The notes: a model not told the origin generated them from the letters alone. Counted from the first letter of the stretch, positions 8,181 to 17,900 are shown. The stretch: 64,000 nt of DNA from Hymenobacter jejuensis (GCF_006337165.1 NZ_CP040896.1:4402001-4466000), one strand, 5' to 3'. Numbers and translations: made by a program.

Positions 8181-9281
8181 TTACTTAATCTTGTACTTTT
8201 TACTGATTTCGTCATAGACCAGGATGCGTTCGTTGGACTTGCCTTGCTTGTCAAAAATCGCCTCCCAAGTGTTGAGCGGTTCCCAGATAAAAGTACCCTT
8301 GCCCTTGTTGTTGGGCAAGCTGAAAGCGGCGTCGTTGACCTCGGCTTTGCGCTCCGAGTATTCCACTACCACCACGTCCTGCGGATAGCGTTTGGCCAAG
8401 TCCGTCAGGTTGTTGCGTAACTCTGGGATGGTACCGTGCCACTTAGGGTAGTACGATTCGCCGATCACATCAAACGGCACGTTGCGCGCCCGAATGCGGT
8501 CGAGCCAGGTTACCGAATGCAGGTTCTGGCCGCCAAGCGCTATGTGCAACATTACCAAAGTTTTAGGCGCTACTTCGTGCACAGCCGAAACACCAGCTTT
8601 CAGCAAATCGGCCAGCGCGTCGAACTTCACTAGGCTGTCGGCCTGCTGCACATCGCCGTCGGGCCAGATCATGCCGTGGTTGATTTCGTTGCCCACCTGC
8701 ACCATGTCAGGCGTCGTGCCTTGCGCTTTCAGGGCCAGCAGCACGTCGCGGGTGTAGTCGTGGATGGCTTGGTTGAGCTGGGCGCCGCTCAGGTTGGCCC
8801 ACGCCGACGGCTTAAATTGCTTCTGCGGATCGGCCCAGGTGTCGCTGTAGTGGAAGTCGAGCAGCAATTTCATCCCCGCTTTCTTCGCGCGGGCGGCCAT
8901 TTGCTTGGTGTGCTCCAGGTCGCAGAAGCCGCGCTTGGGCGAATAGCCGCTGTCGGCGGCGGGGTTATTGAAGATGCGCAGGCGGACGTAGTTGAAGCCG
9001 TGGTCCTTTAGAATCTCGATGGCATCCTTCTGCACGCCCTTGTCCTGAAACTTGATGCCGCGGTCTTCCAGCTGCGGCAAAAAAGAAATGTCGGCCCCCA
9101 GGATCTTCCCGTCAATCTTTCTAACCACCGTTTTGCCGGGCGCTGAAGCAGAAACGGACGTTGCTTTGACCGATTGCCCAACAGCCGACAAACTGCCCAA
9201 GAGGCAAATGCCAGTAAACCAGATACTTGCCTGGGTAGCTAAAGACGAAGGCGCAAAGCGTGCGAAATGAAAACCAGACAT
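8181..9281 (-). CDS. Glycoside hydrolase family 53 (arabinogalactan endo-beta-1,4-galactanase)
   Basis: GH53 enzymes cut beta-1,4-galactan side chains of pectin. From the ATG at 9281 the protein is 366 residues with a signal peptide (ends about SAVGQS) and a (beta/alpha)8 barrel. Visible family marks are GADISFLPQLEDRG, NYVRLRIFNNP, LLLDFHYSDTWADP and VQVGNEINHGMIWP with the acid/base Glu199. VVVVEYSER carries the nucleophile Glu307. The ORF continues upstream but the extra 43 residues precede the signal peptide and are not used. It is an isolated gene, divergent from alaS, and is the only galactan-directed gene seen here. Confidence 0.92.
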   Translation of the reverse strand: MSGFHFARFAPSSLATQASIWFTGICLLGSLSAVGQSVKATSVSASAPGKTVVRKIDGKILGADISFLPQLEDRGIKFQDKGVQKDAIEILKDHGFNYVRLRIFNNPAADSGYSPKRGFCDLEHTKQMAARAKKAGMKLLLDFHYSDTWADPQKQFKPSAWANLSGAQLNQAIHDYTRDVLLALKAQGTTPDMVQVGNEINHGMIWPDGDVQQADSLVKFDALADLLKAGVSAVHEVAPKTLVMLHIALGGQNLHSVTWLDRIRARNVPFDVIGESYYPKWHGTIPELRNNLTDLAKRYPQDVVVVEYSERKAEVNDAAFSLPNNKGKGTFIWEPLNTWEAIFDKQGKSNERILVYDEISKKYKIK

Positions 9282-9467
9282 GGTGGGAAGCAGATTAAGG
9301 AAAGTGAAGGAGGCAAAGTAGTGAATCAACCGCCGTTTCGACTTACAGTTGAAGTGGCTACCTTTGTCGGAAGTGCCTTCCACACCCGATTGTTGGGTTG
9401 GGAAGGCCAAAAAGTAGCCAAAATCCCGGCCGCCGCCAACTGCGGGCGCGCCGCAACCCGATCCGCC

Positions 9468-12113
9468 ATGTCACTTCCTACGGCCGCCCACGTTCGCCAA
9501 CAATTCCTGGATTTCTTTGCTTCCAAAGGCCACCACATCGTGCCCTCGGCGCCGCTGGTGCTCAAAGACGACCCGACGCTGCTCTTCATCAATAGCGGCA
9601 TGGCACCCTTCAAAGACTACTTTTTGGGCAACAAACCGGCTCCGTTCAAGCGGATCGCCGACACCCAAAAGTGCCTGCGCGTGTCGGGCAAGCACAACGA
9701 CTTGGAAGAAGTAGGCTACGATACCTACCACCACACCATGTTCGAAATGCTGGGCAACTGGTCGTTTGGCGATTACTTCAAGACGGAAGCCATTGCCTGG
9801 GCCTGGGAACTGCTGACGGAAGTATACAAGTTGCCGAAAGACCGCTTGTATGTGACTTATTTTGAAGGAGATACGGGCGACAACCTTGGGGCCGACACCG
9901 AAACCCAAAACCTGTGGCGCCAATACACTACCGACGACCGCATCTTGCCCGGCAACAAGAAGGATAACTTCTGGGAAATGGGCGACACCGGCCCCTGCGG
10001 CCCCTGCACCGAGATTCACATCGACCTTCGCGACGAGAGCGAAGTAGCCGCAAAATCGGGCCGTGAACTCGTGAATGCCGACCATCCGCAGGTGGTTGAA
10101 ATCTGGAACAACGTGTTCATGGAGTTCCAGCGACGCGCCGACGGGTCGCTGGTAAAACTGCCTCAGCAACACGTAGATACGGGCATGGGCTTCGAGCGTT
10201 TGATGATGGCCGTGTCGGGCGTCAAGTCGAACTACGACACCGACGTTTTCCAACCGCTGATTCAGTTTATCGCTGCCGAGGCCGGGGTGGCATACACCGG
10301 CCAGATGGAGAAAACCGACATCGCGATCCGCGTTATTGCCGACCACATCCGCGCCATCAGCTTCACGATCGCCGACGGCCAATTGCCTTCCAACGTGAAG
10401 GCTGGCTACGTAATTCGCCGCATTCTGCGCCGGGCCGTGCGCTACTCGTTTTCGTCGTTGGGCTTCAAGCAGCCTTTCCTCTACAAGCTGGTGCCGGTAC
10501 TCGCCAATCAGATGGCGGGGGTGTTTCCGGAACTCAAACAACAGACGCAGTTTGTACAGCGGGTGATTGAGGAAGAAGAAATTGCCTTCCTGAAAACGCT
10601 GGAAAACGGCCTGCGCCGCATTGACGCCTTGGAGGAGTCCGTGAAAGCGCAAGGCGGTGTGATCGACGGCAAAACGGCGTTTGAATTGTCCGATACCTTC
10701 GGCTTTCCGCTGGACTTAACGGCGCTGATTGCGCGCGAAAAAGACCTGACCGTGGACGAGGCCGGTTTTCAGAAGGAATTGGCAGCGCAGAAAAACCGCT
10801 CGCGCAACGCCCAAGAAACCGAGCAAAGCGACTGGACCATTGTGACGCCTTCGGAGGAGCAGCCGGCGTTTGTGGGCTACGATCTGGACGAAGCACCGGC
10901 TCGCATCCTGCGTTACCGCAAAACCACGCAAAAGGGCAAAACCGAGTACCACATCGTGCTCGACCAGACGCCTTTCTACGCCGAGTCAGGTGGGCAGGTA
11001 GGAGACACGGGCTTCCTCGAATCGGAGCTGTCGAAGGTGCGTGTGCTGGACACCAAGAAGGAAAACGACCTGATTGTGCACACCGTGCTCGACTTGCCCG
11101 AGGACTTGAAAGCTGACTTCCTCGGCCGCATCGACCACGCCCGCCGCGAGCAGATCCGGAAGAACCACACCGCTACGCACTTGCTGCAAGCCGCTCTGCG
11201 TCAAGTAATTGGCTCGCACGTTGCTCAGAAGGGCTCGTTGGTAAATGAAAAGCTACTCCGTTTCGACTTCTCGCACTTCACGAAAGTAACGGATGAGCAA
11301 CTACGTGATATTGAGCGCATTGTGAACGAGCGCATTCGGCAGCAAATACCGTTGGACGAGCGCCGCAACGTGCCCATCAACGAGGCGAAGTCGCTGGGCG
11401 CCATGGCATTGTTTGGTGAGAAATACGGTGAGTTTGTACGCGTCATCACCTTCGACAAAGACTACTCAGTAGAACTCTGTGGCGGCACACATGTGCGCGG
11501 CACCGGCGAAATTGGCTTCTTCAAAATCACCTCGGAGAGCGCCGTGGGTGCCGGCGTCCGTCGCATCGAAGCTGTAACGGGTGAAGCCGCCGAACTCTAT
11601 GTAGATCAGCAGCTTGACTTGCTCCAGCAAGTGCGAGAAGCGTTGGGCAATCCGCAGCACCTGCTGCCCAGCATCCAGCGCCTCAGCGAAGAAACGGCCG
11701 CTCTGCGCAAACAGATCGAGCAGTTTGAGCAGCAGAGCCTCAACGCCCAGAAACAGCAGCTGGCCTCGCAAGTGAAGCCACTGAACGGCGTTAACTTCTT
11801 GGCTGCTAAGGTAAACGCTTCGTCGGCTGATGGCCTGAAAAAGCTCGCCTACGACCTGCGCCAGACCGTTGACAACCTGGTGGCTGTGCTCGGCGCCGAC
11901 ATCGAGGGCAAGCCGCAACTAGCGGTAATGCTGGACGATGAGCTAGCCAAAGGCGGGAAGCTCAACGCCTCGACGCTGGTGCGCGAGTTGGCCAAGGAAA
12001 TTCAGGGTGGCGGCGGCGGCCAGCCGTTCTTCGCCACGGCCGGTGGCAAGAATGTAGCCGGGCTTGATGTGGCCATTGGGAAGGCGGAAGAATTGGTAAG
12101 CAAGACGTTGTAA
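9468..12113 (+). CDS. alaS: Alanyl-tRNA synthetase
   Basis: AlaRS charges tRNA-Ala. From the ATG at 9468 (MSLPTAAHVRQQFLDFF) it has 881 residues, the usual length. The class II catalytic domain begins with FASKGHHIVPSAPLV and NSGMAPFKDYFLG. The anticodon-independent middle domain follows. The editing domain contains the zinc ligands in HTATHLLQAALR and CGGTHVRGTGEIGFF. The C-Ala domain ends with GGGGQPFFATAGGK. A longer open frame reaches back to 9267 but the extension has no family similarity. It is followed by gatB in the same direction after 213 bp with no obvious terminator. Confidence 0.98.
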   Translation: MSLPTAAHVRQQFLDFFASKGHHIVPSAPLVLKDDPTLLFINSGMAPFKDYFLGNKPAPFKRIADTQKCLRVSGKHNDLEEVGYDTYHHTMFEMLGNWSFGDYFKTEAIAWAWELLTEVYKLPKDRLYVTYFEGDTGDNLGADTETQNLWRQYTTDDRILPGNKKDNFWEMGDTGPCGPCTEIHIDLRDESEVAAKSGRELVNADHPQVVEIWNNVFMEFQRRADGSLVKLPQQHVDTGMGFERLMMAVSGVKSNYDTDVFQPLIQFIAAEAGVAYTGQMEKTDIAIRVIADHIRAISFTIADGQLPSNVKAGYVIRRILRRAVRYSFSSLGFKQPFLYKLVPVLANQMAGVFPELKQQTQFVQRVIEEEEIAFLKTLENGLRRIDALEESVKAQGGVIDGKTAFELSDTFGFPLDLTALIAREKDLTVDEAGFQKELAAQKNRSRNAQETEQSDWTIVTPSEEQPAFVGYDLDEAPARILRYRKTTQKGKTEYHIVLDQTPFYAESGGQVGDTGFLESELSKVRVLDTKKENDLIVHTVLDLPEDLKADFLGRIDHARREQIRKNHTATHLLQAALRQVIGSHVAQKGSLVNEKLLRFDFSHFTKVTDEQLRDIERIVNERIRQQIPLDERRNVPINEAKSLGAMALFGEKYGEFVRVITFDKDYSVELCGGTHVRGTGEIGFFKITSESAVGAGVRRIEAVTGEAAELYVDQQLDLLQQVREALGNPQHLLPSIQRLSEETAALRKQIEQFEQQSLNAQKQQLASQVKPLNGVNFLAAKVNASSADGLKKLAYDLRQTVDNLVAVLGADIEGKPQLAVMLDDELAKGGKLNASTLVRELAKEIQGGGGGQPFFATAGGKNVAGLDVAIGKAEELVSKTL

Positions 12114-12326
12114 TGCGTTCTGCCTAATGAAAATGCTGCCGATAAAGAAGTATTTATAGGGAGCAACTTGTTTCTTACGTGGGTGAATGCTCGGAAAATT
12201 AGACGGAGAGGCCGTGGATGTGTTGTTTACACTTCCCTTTACCTTCGCTTTTCAATAACTGGCCTTAGCCTGAATAAACTAGTGAAATCTGCCGCTACAA
12301 GCAGAAATCTGTGATTCAAGATACTC

Positions 12327-13784
12327 ATGGACGAAACCATCAAAGCCAAATACCAGCCTGTTATCGGTTTGGAAGTGCACGCGCAGCTGCTTACGCGCAG
12401 CAAAATGTACTCGTCGGACGAGAACGAATACGGTGCGTTGCCAAATAACAACTTGTCCGTCATTACGTTAGGCCACCCTGGTACGCTGCCGCGGGTGAAC
12501 CGGACGGCGGTGGAGTACGCCATGAAAATGGGCCTCGCTACCAATTGCCAGATTCGGCGCGACAACCTGTTTGCGCGCAAAAACTATTTCTACCCCGATC
12601 TGCCCAAAGGCTACCAGATTACGCAGGACAAAACGCCAATCTGTACCGCGGGGCACGTCGAAATTCGCCTCACCGATGGTTCGACGCGCCAAATCGGCGT
12701 AACGCGCATTCACATGGAAGAGGACGCCGGCAAGTCGATGCACTTGGCAGGTGAAGTAGAGACGCTCGTGGACTTGAACCGCGCCGGCGTGCCGCTGATT
12801 GAAATTGTATCGGAGCCGGACATTCGCAACTCAGATGAGGCCTATGCTTACCTGAGCGAGATCAAGAAGCTGGTGGTGTACCTGGGCATCTGCGACGGCA
12901 ACATGGAAGAAGGCTCGCTGCGCTGCGACGCCAACGTGTCGGTGATGCTGAAAGGCGCCGATAAGTTCGGGATGAAGGTGGAGGTCAAGAACATGAACTC
13001 CTTCCGCAACGTGCAGCGCGCCATCGAGTACGAAATCGAGCGCCAGATCGCGATTCTGGAAGCTGGCGGCACCGTGGACAGCGAAACCCGCGGTTTCGAC
13101 GCAACTACGGGTACCACCAGTGGCCAACGTTCGAAGGAAACAATGAACGATTACCGCTACTTTCCGGAGCCCGATTTGCCGCCGTTGGTCATCGACGACG
13201 AGTGGCTGCACCGTGTGCAGGCCGAGTTGCCGGCGTTGCCGCAGCAGCTCTATACGCGCTTTACCGGCGAGCTGGGCCTGTCGGACTATGACGCTACGGT
13301 ACTTACTGACCAGAAGGAAGTTGCGCTGTTTTTTGATGAGCTTTCGCGTCTCACGCCCAACGCCAAAGCTGCCGCCAACTGGGTGCAAGGCCCCGTGAAA
13401 TCGTTCTTGAACGAGCGCGCCCTGACGATGGAAGATTTCCCGCTGCACCCCCAGCACATCGCAGACATTATCCAGCTTATCGACGAAAACAAGGTGGGCC
13501 ATTCGGTCGCCTCCAAGCAGCTGTACCCGTACCTGCTCGAACACCCAGAAATGACGGCTGCGCAAGTAGCTGAAAGTCAAGGATTTGTGCAGAAGTCGGA
13601 TGCAGGTGAACTGGAAGGCATGATTCAGCAGGTGCTGGATGCCAACCCGGTGAAAGTAGCGGAATACCGCGCCGGCAAAAAATCGTTGACCGGCATGTTT
13701 ATGGGCGAACTGATGAAGCTTACCGGCGGCAAAGCCGATCCGAAGCTGGCCAATCAGTTGCTGCGTCAGAAGCTGGAAGCTTAA
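12327..13784 (+). CDS. gatB: Aspartyl/glutamyl-tRNA amidotransferase subunit B
   Basis: GatB binds the misacylated tRNA and, with GatA and GatC, converts Glu-tRNA-Gln or Asp-tRNA-Asn to the amide. The 485-residue protein starts YQPVIGLEVHAQLLTRSKMY and has HPGTLPRVN, KNYFYPDLPKGYQITQ, IHMEEDAGKS and the C-terminal YqeY-like domain (about 330-480) with the end KADPKLANQLLRQKL. gatA and gatC are not in the window. A strong terminator follows at 13809. Confidence 0.97.
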   Translation: MDETIKAKYQPVIGLEVHAQLLTRSKMYSSDENEYGALPNNNLSVITLGHPGTLPRVNRTAVEYAMKMGLATNCQIRRDNLFARKNYFYPDLPKGYQITQDKTPICTAGHVEIRLTDGSTRQIGVTRIHMEEDAGKSMHLAGEVETLVDLNRAGVPLIEIVSEPDIRNSDEAYAYLSEIKKLVVYLGICDGNMEEGSLRCDANVSVMLKGADKFGMKVEVKNMNSFRNVQRAIEYEIERQIAILEAGGTVDSETRGFDATTGTTSGQRSKETMNDYRYFPEPDLPPLVIDDEWLHRVQAELPALPQQLYTRFTGELGLSDYDATVLTDQKEVALFFDELSRLTPNAKAAANWVQGPVKSFLNERALTMEDFPLHPQHIADIIQLIDENKVGHSVASKQLYPYLLEHPEMTAAQVAESQGFVQKSDAGELEGMIQQVLDANPVKVAEYRAGKKSLTGMFMGELMKLTGGKADPKLANQLLRQKLEA

Positions 13785-13808
13785 GATGCGCTTGCTGCGT
13801 TAGTTTAG

Positions 13809-13840
13809 AAAAACCACCGGCTCTTGTGTCGGTGGTTTTT
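13809..13840 (+). terminator. Intrinsic terminator after gatB
   Basis: The arms AAAACCACCG and CGGTGGTTTTT are separated by about ten bases. The right arm ends in a T run, giving a standard Rho-independent terminator. Confidence 0.88.
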
Positions 13841-13858
13841 CATTTTTGCCGTTGTTCA

Positions 13859-15025
13859 ATGTATAAAATATCAATGCGCTTCTTCGTCTTTGTTCCGTTG
13901 CTCTGGCTGGCCGCAGCTTGTCATTCGGGTACCACTTCTCCGGCCGTCCAAGGAAGTGCGAAAGCCGATGCCGGTGGTTATTCCTTGGACGGGGCGATAA
14001 CGCATGCGCTCCCCGGCGCGAAAGTGTATCTGCTTGATTATTGGAACGGTACCAACACCAAGATCGACTCGGCCGTGCTTGATGCTGGCGGCCACTTTAC
14101 GCTGCACGGTCGGGTGCCGGAGCCCGTGGTATACCTGCTGGGCAGCGGGGAGTTGCAAGGCACTATTCAGGTGCCGCTCGACAATAGCAGCCACTTGCGC
14201 CTTGTAGCCGACGCCGAACACTTCTACAATACGGCCCACCTGAGCGGCTCGCCGGAAGCAGAAATTGCGCAGCAATACCGCAATTGGTACGCCCAGTACG
14301 ACAACTTGCGCAATGCCAACCTGCAACGCTATCTGGCCTCGTCCGCCGATACGGCAGCGGCCGAAGCGGCTTCGGCTAAGAAAACGCAAGCCATTTACGA
14401 CCAAATTCCGCGCGACACCAAGCAGCTGATTCGTGCGCACGCCGATTCGTACGTAGCCCCATATCTGGTGCTGACAAACTTTTCGCAGGAAAAGGATTTT
14501 GCCTTCGCTGATTCGATGACGCGCCATTTTGAGCAGCAGCGCCCGACTTCGCGCTACACCCAAAAGCTCGTTCGGCAGTTGCAGCAGCAACGCGCCACTG
14601 CCGTCGGGCACCTGGCTCCGGAGATTAATCTGCCCACGCCAGCGGGGCCACGTTTGGCTCTTTCGGAGTTGCGCGGCCACTATGTGCTGGTTGATTTCTG
14701 GGCATCGTGGTGCGGGCCGTGCCGGGAGGCAAATCCGGAAGTGCTGCGGCTTTATCACAAGTACCACGCGCGTGGTTTTGACGTATACGGTGTGTCGCTC
14801 GACGATTCGCCGCAGGCCTGGGCCAAGGCCATTGCCGCCGACAAACTGCCTTGGCACCACGTTTCCGACCTAAAAGGCTTTGGAAGCGAAGCCTGCCAGA
14901 CCTATTCCGTGCAAGCCATTCCCTTCGCCGTGCTCCTCGATCAGCAAGGTAGAATTGTAGCCAAAAATCTGACTACCAAAGAATTAGGGGATAGGCTGGC
15001 GGCGCTGTTGCCGGCTGATGAATAG
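13859..15025 (+). CDS. TlpA-like thiol-disulfide oxidoreductase lipoprotein with DUF4369 domain (copy 1)
   Basis: From the ATG at 13859 the protein has 388 residues. A lipoprotein signal with lipobox LAAAC (Cys21) anchors it in the periplasm or outer membrane. The N-terminal DUF4369-like beta domain covers about 45-140 (YSLDGAITHALPGAKVYLLDY, then FTLHGRVPEPVVYLL), and a helical spacer follows. The C-terminal thioredoxin-like domain starts near 255, with WASWCGPCREANPEV (Cys285, Cys288), and ends with a cis-Pro region QAIPFAVLLD. Such proteins reduce or exchange disulfides in exported proteins, for example during cytochrome maturation or stress. It is a tandem paralogue of the gene at 15213. 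Confidence 0.88.
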   Translation: MYKISMRFFVFVPLLWLAAACHSGTTSPAVQGSAKADAGGYSLDGAITHALPGAKVYLLDYWNGTNTKIDSAVLDAGGHFTLHGRVPEPVVYLLGSGELQGTIQVPLDNSSHLRLVADAEHFYNTAHLSGSPEAEIAQQYRNWYAQYDNLRNANLQRYLASSADTAAAEAASAKKTQAIYDQIPRDTKQLIRAHADSYVAPYLVLTNFSQEKDFAFADSMTRHFEQQRPTSRYTQKLVRQLQQQRATAVGHLAPEINLPTPAGPRLALSELRGHYVLVDFWASWCGPCREANPEVLRLYHKYHARGFDVYGVSLDDSPQAWAKAIAADKLPWHHVSDLKGFGSEACQTYSVQAIPFAVLLDQQGRIVAKNLTTKELGDRLAALLPADE

Positions 15026-15212
15026 GATGTTTCGCTCCTTTGTCGGGAACCTATGGCTGGATTTCGGGTTTTGAGTAGAAATTCCCAACCGCGTACGAAA
15101 CGGTAAGTATGTCCGTTACTTCGCCATTCCCACTCAAATTTGGCAACTTGCAGCTCCAATTCCTGTTCTTTGCCTAACGGTTTGCAGGCCCGTAGCCTGT
15201 CCGTCACCCGAG

Positions 15213-16376
15213 ATGAAATATAACATGAAGAGTTTTTTGCTGATTGGAGCCGTACTCGGTATGGCCAATGCTTGCAACAAAGCAACAACTCCCACCACCA
15301 GTATTACCGGTTCCGATAGTGCTGGTTATCAGATAAATGGTCAGTTGACCAACGCGCCGGCTGGCAGCAAAGTGTATCTTTCTGAGTTGGGTACCACCCA
15401 GTTTATTGCCCGCGATACGGCCACCCTCGACGACAAAGGCCACTTCAGCTTCAAGGGCACCGCACCCGAAGCCGGCCTCTACCAAGTCAAGCTAACTGAT
15501 GCCAACCAAGTGCTGGTGGCGCTCGACAACAAAAGCAGCCTGGAACTCAGCGGCGACGCTACTTCGCTGGGCACCAACTACACGGTGAAGGGTTCTAAAG
15601 ATTCGGAACTGTTGCAACAGCTGAGCCGCACCATGCAACAGTCGAAAGGTGAGATGCAGAAGCTGGAGCAGCGCTACACGCAAGCCGCGTCGTCGAACCG
15701 GCCTGACTCGATGAAAGTCATTGAAAAGCAGTTCTTTGCCGCCCAGGCCCGCAACGCGGCCGCTGTGAAACAACTGGTAAGACAGAATCCAAATTCGGTG
15801 GTGTCGGCGTTTGCCGTGGGCAACCTGCTGAACCCCGACGAGCAGTTCGTCTTTGCCGATTCGATGGCTACGCAATTCAAAAAAACGCTGCCAGACTCGC
15901 GCTATACTAAAGAGCTAACCGCCCGCCTCGATCCGTTGCGCAGCACGGCACTGGGCGTGGTAGCACCCGAAATCAAACTGGCCGCCCCGGACGGTAAAGA
16001 GGTGGCCCTGAGTAGCTTACGCGGCAAGTACGTGCTTATCGACTTCTGGGCATCCTGGTGCGGACCCTGCCGGCAGGAAAACCCCAACGTAGTAAAGGCC
16101 TACAACAAATTCAAAGGCAAAGGCTTCGAGATCTACAGCGTTTCCTTCGACCAAGACCGGGCTAAGTGGCTGAAAGCCATCGAGAAAGACGGCCTGACCT
16201 GGACGCACGTCTCGGACCTCAAAGGCTGGGAAAGCGCTGCCGGCCAGACCTACAGCGTAAAATCCATCCCGCAATCGGTGCTGCTCGATCCACAGGGCCG
16301 CATCATCGCCAAGAACCTGCGTGGTGAAGCCTTGGATGATAAGCTAGCCTCGCTGCTGGGCGGTAAACCACTGTAA
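15213..16376 (+). CDS. TlpA-like thiol-disulfide oxidoreductase lipoprotein with DUF4369 domain (copy 2)
   Basis: This 387-residue protein has the same architecture as the gene before it. The lipobox is ANAC (Cys21) and the DUF4369-like domain is at about 38-130 (YQINGQLTNAPAGSKVYLSEL, then FSFKGTAPEAGLYQV). A helical spacer rich in Gln follows, then the thioredoxin domain with WASWCGPCRQENPNV (Cys283, Cys286) and SIPQSVLLDPQGRI. The start could be ATG 15213 or 15225. 187 bp without a terminator separates it from copy 1, and a terminator follows at 16404, so the pair may be co-transcribed. Confidence 0.88.
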   Translation: MKYNMKSFLLIGAVLGMANACNKATTPTTSITGSDSAGYQINGQLTNAPAGSKVYLSELGTTQFIARDTATLDDKGHFSFKGTAPEAGLYQVKLTDANQVLVALDNKSSLELSGDATSLGTNYTVKGSKDSELLQQLSRTMQQSKGEMQKLEQRYTQAASSNRPDSMKVIEKQFFAAQARNAAAVKQLVRQNPNSVVSAFAVGNLLNPDEQFVFADSMATQFKKTLPDSRYTKELTARLDPLRSTALGVVAPEIKLAAPDGKEVALSSLRGKYVLIDFWASWCGPCRQENPNVVKAYNKFKGKGFEIYSVSFDQDRAKWLKAIEKDGLTWTHVSDLKGWESAAGQTYSVKSIPQSVLLDPQGRIIAKNLRGEALDDKLASLLGGKPL

Positions 16377-16403
16377 GTTTGTAACCATGTTAACCAATGA
16401 ATT

Positions 16404-16437
16404 AAAAAAAAGGCCTGCTGGGAAGCAGGGCTTTTTT
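16404..16437 (+). terminator. Intrinsic terminator after the TlpA-like pair
   Basis: The arms AAAAAGGCCTGCT and AGCAGGGCTTTTTT form a hairpin with a four-base loop and one bulge, ending in a T run. Confidence 0.82.
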
Positions 16438-16461
16438 GTGGATACGAGGTGAGGTCAAGAG

Positions 16462-16587
16462 CTAGTTCCCCTCCTTTTTTCAAGGAGGGGTTAGGGGTGG
16501 TTCAATCGTTGAATAAGCAAGAAGGATTAAATTCTAGCTTTAGCTTTACCACCCCTAACCCCTCCTTGAAAAAAGGAGGGGAACTAG
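16462..16587. repeat. Perfect 40-bp inverted repeat, REP-like element pair
   Basis: The arms at 16462-16501 and 16548-16587 are exact reverse complements over 40 bp with a 46-bp AT-rich spacer. Each arm contains its own small hairpin (CCCCTCC, TTTTTTCAA, GGAGGGG) followed by TTAGGGGTGGT. A single arm thus looks like a REP-type unit, and two in inverted order form a BIME-like structure. It lies between a terminator and the convergent gene at 16617. No REP-associated transposase is in the window. Confidence 0.85.
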
Positions 16588-16616
16588 ATTTAGGTACTAC
16601 GTTGTAGATCAAGTAG

Positions 16617-17351
16617 TTAGCTCATAAACATGCGTTGCATAGCGCGCCAGAGCAGTTTTTTGCGGCTGTTGTCTTCCTCAATCAATTCAATTTCGGCGGC
16701 GGGTAGATAGCCCGCATCGCCAGCCAGAATTACGGGTTCGTAAAGCTGTGTCTTGTTGATGGCTACGTCGAGTAGGTTTTTGCCGAAGCCAATGATCTGA
16801 GTAGCAGCCAAATGCTGACGAAGGGTTTTTAGCTCCACGGGCAAATGCGACTCTACGTTGATCAGCACTGCATCTTCCACAATCATACGGATGGCTTTCA
16901 GCATGTTGTTCAGAAAGACGTTTTTGGGCAGACGCCGGAATCGCTCGGGGTCCATGCGCACCAAGATGACGAGGCCGGCGGGGTTGCTGCCCAAGGTCGT
17001 GAAGGGGGTTTCGGATAACGGGGGAGCGGTGCGTTTCGGCGGCGAATCGGGTGGTGCAACCGGCGGTTGTGAAGGAGAGACGGGCGCAACGGCCGCCGCC
17101 GGCGCTGCCGGTAACTTTAAGTCTGACAACGACGGCAGCTTCGGTGGTGCCGGAGTAGCTGCAACGGGCGCAGCAGCCGGCCTGGCTGGTGGCAAAGGAA
17201 CAACCGGCGCTGGCGTCTCCGCAATGGGAGGCGCTGTAGCCGGCGCTGCCGACACGGCCGCTGGTGTGGAAGTAGCGCCTGGCTCCGGCACCACGTACAG
17301 CGTCACGTTGGTGTAAAAGTTCTCGAAAAAAGCCAGCGAATCCTGTTCCAC
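16617..17351 (-). CDS. Hypothetical protein with Pro/Ala-rich linker and conserved C-terminal domain
   Basis: The 244 residues divide into a short N-terminal part (MEQDSLAFFENFYTNVTLYV), a low-complexity Ala/Pro-rich stretch (about 22-125) and a folded C-terminal domain. That domain begins GLVILVRMDPERFRRLPKNV and continues with helices MLKAIRMIVEDAVLINV and LKTLRQHLAATQIIGFG. No signal peptide or membrane helix. It starts 27 bp after the thioesterase gene on the same strand, so the two are probably one operon. I do not recognise the family. Confidence 0.65.
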   Translation of the reverse strand: MEQDSLAFFENFYTNVTLYVVPEPGATSTPAAVSAAPATAPPIAETPAPVVPLPPARPAAAPVAATPAPPKLPSLSDLKLPAAPAAAVAPVSPSQPPVAPPDSPPKRTAPPLSETPFTTLGSNPAGLVILVRMDPERFRRLPKNVFLNNMLKAIRMIVEDAVLINVESHLPVELKTLRQHLAATQIIGFGKNLLDVAINKTQLYEPVILAGDAGYLPAAEIELIEEDNSRKKLLWRAMQRMFMS

Positions 17352-17378
17352 AGCGGGGTTGATTAGCGGTTGCGGGAT

Positions 17379-17900
17379 TTATTCCAATTCAAAGAGGGCG
17401 CGTAGTTCGGTGGCGTCGGTGGGCTTCATGCGGCCGGCCAGTACCAGGCGCAGTTGCCGGCGACGCAGCGCATCGTCGTAAAGCCGAATCTCGTCTTCTG
17501 TTTCCGGCACGGCTTCGGGCACGTCGATGGGACGGCCGGTTTGGTCGACGGCCACAAAGGTGAAAAAGGCCTCGTTGGATTTTACTTTCGTGCCCGAAGG
17601 AATGTCTTCGGCCCACACGTCGATGTGCACTTCCATGCTGGAGCTGAAGGCGCGCGTTACCTGAGCTTGCAGCGTCACAACGTTGCCCAGCCGGATGCTG
17701 TCGCGAAACGATACGTTGTCTACGGAAGCCGTGACTACGATGCGATTGGAGTGTTTTTGGGCCGAAATAGCGGCCGCAATGTCCATCAGGTGCATCATCC
17801 GGCCGCCCATCAGGTTGTTGAGCGTGTTGGTATCGTTGGGGAGCACCAGCTCGGTCATTATCACGAACGAGTCTTTAACGGGCTTCTGTTTGCGCATCAT
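17379..17900 (-). CDS. Hotdog-fold acyl-CoA thioesterase
   Basis: This 173-residue enzyme resembles the YciA/ACOT group that hydrolyses acyl-CoA esters in the cytoplasm. The visible pattern is TELVLPNDTNTLNNLMGGRMMHLMD (N of TNTLNN and the following helix), then VVTASVDNVSFRDSIRLGNVVTLQAQV and a central strand ending AFFTFVAVDQTGRP. The start may be either of two adjacent ATG codons at 17900 or 17897. It precedes the Pro/Ala-rich hypothetical gene in the same direction. Confidence 0.88.
   Translation of the reverse strand: MMRKQKPVKDSFVIMTELVLPNDTNTLNNLMGGRMMHLMDIAAAISAQKHSNRIVVTASVDNVSFRDSIRLGNVVTLQAQVTRAFSSSMEVHIDVWAEDIPSGTKVKSNEAFFTFVAVDQTGRPIDVPEAVPETEDEIRLYDDALRRRQLRLVLAGRMKPTDATELRALFELE

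Noticed and set aside
9471..10652. Long open frame (393 codons) on the minus strand inside alaS
   Set aside because: It is antisense to a certain alaS gene; GC-rich codon use of the real gene keeps the complementary frame open. The protein has a His/Val/Gln-rich, shadow-like composition and no family features.
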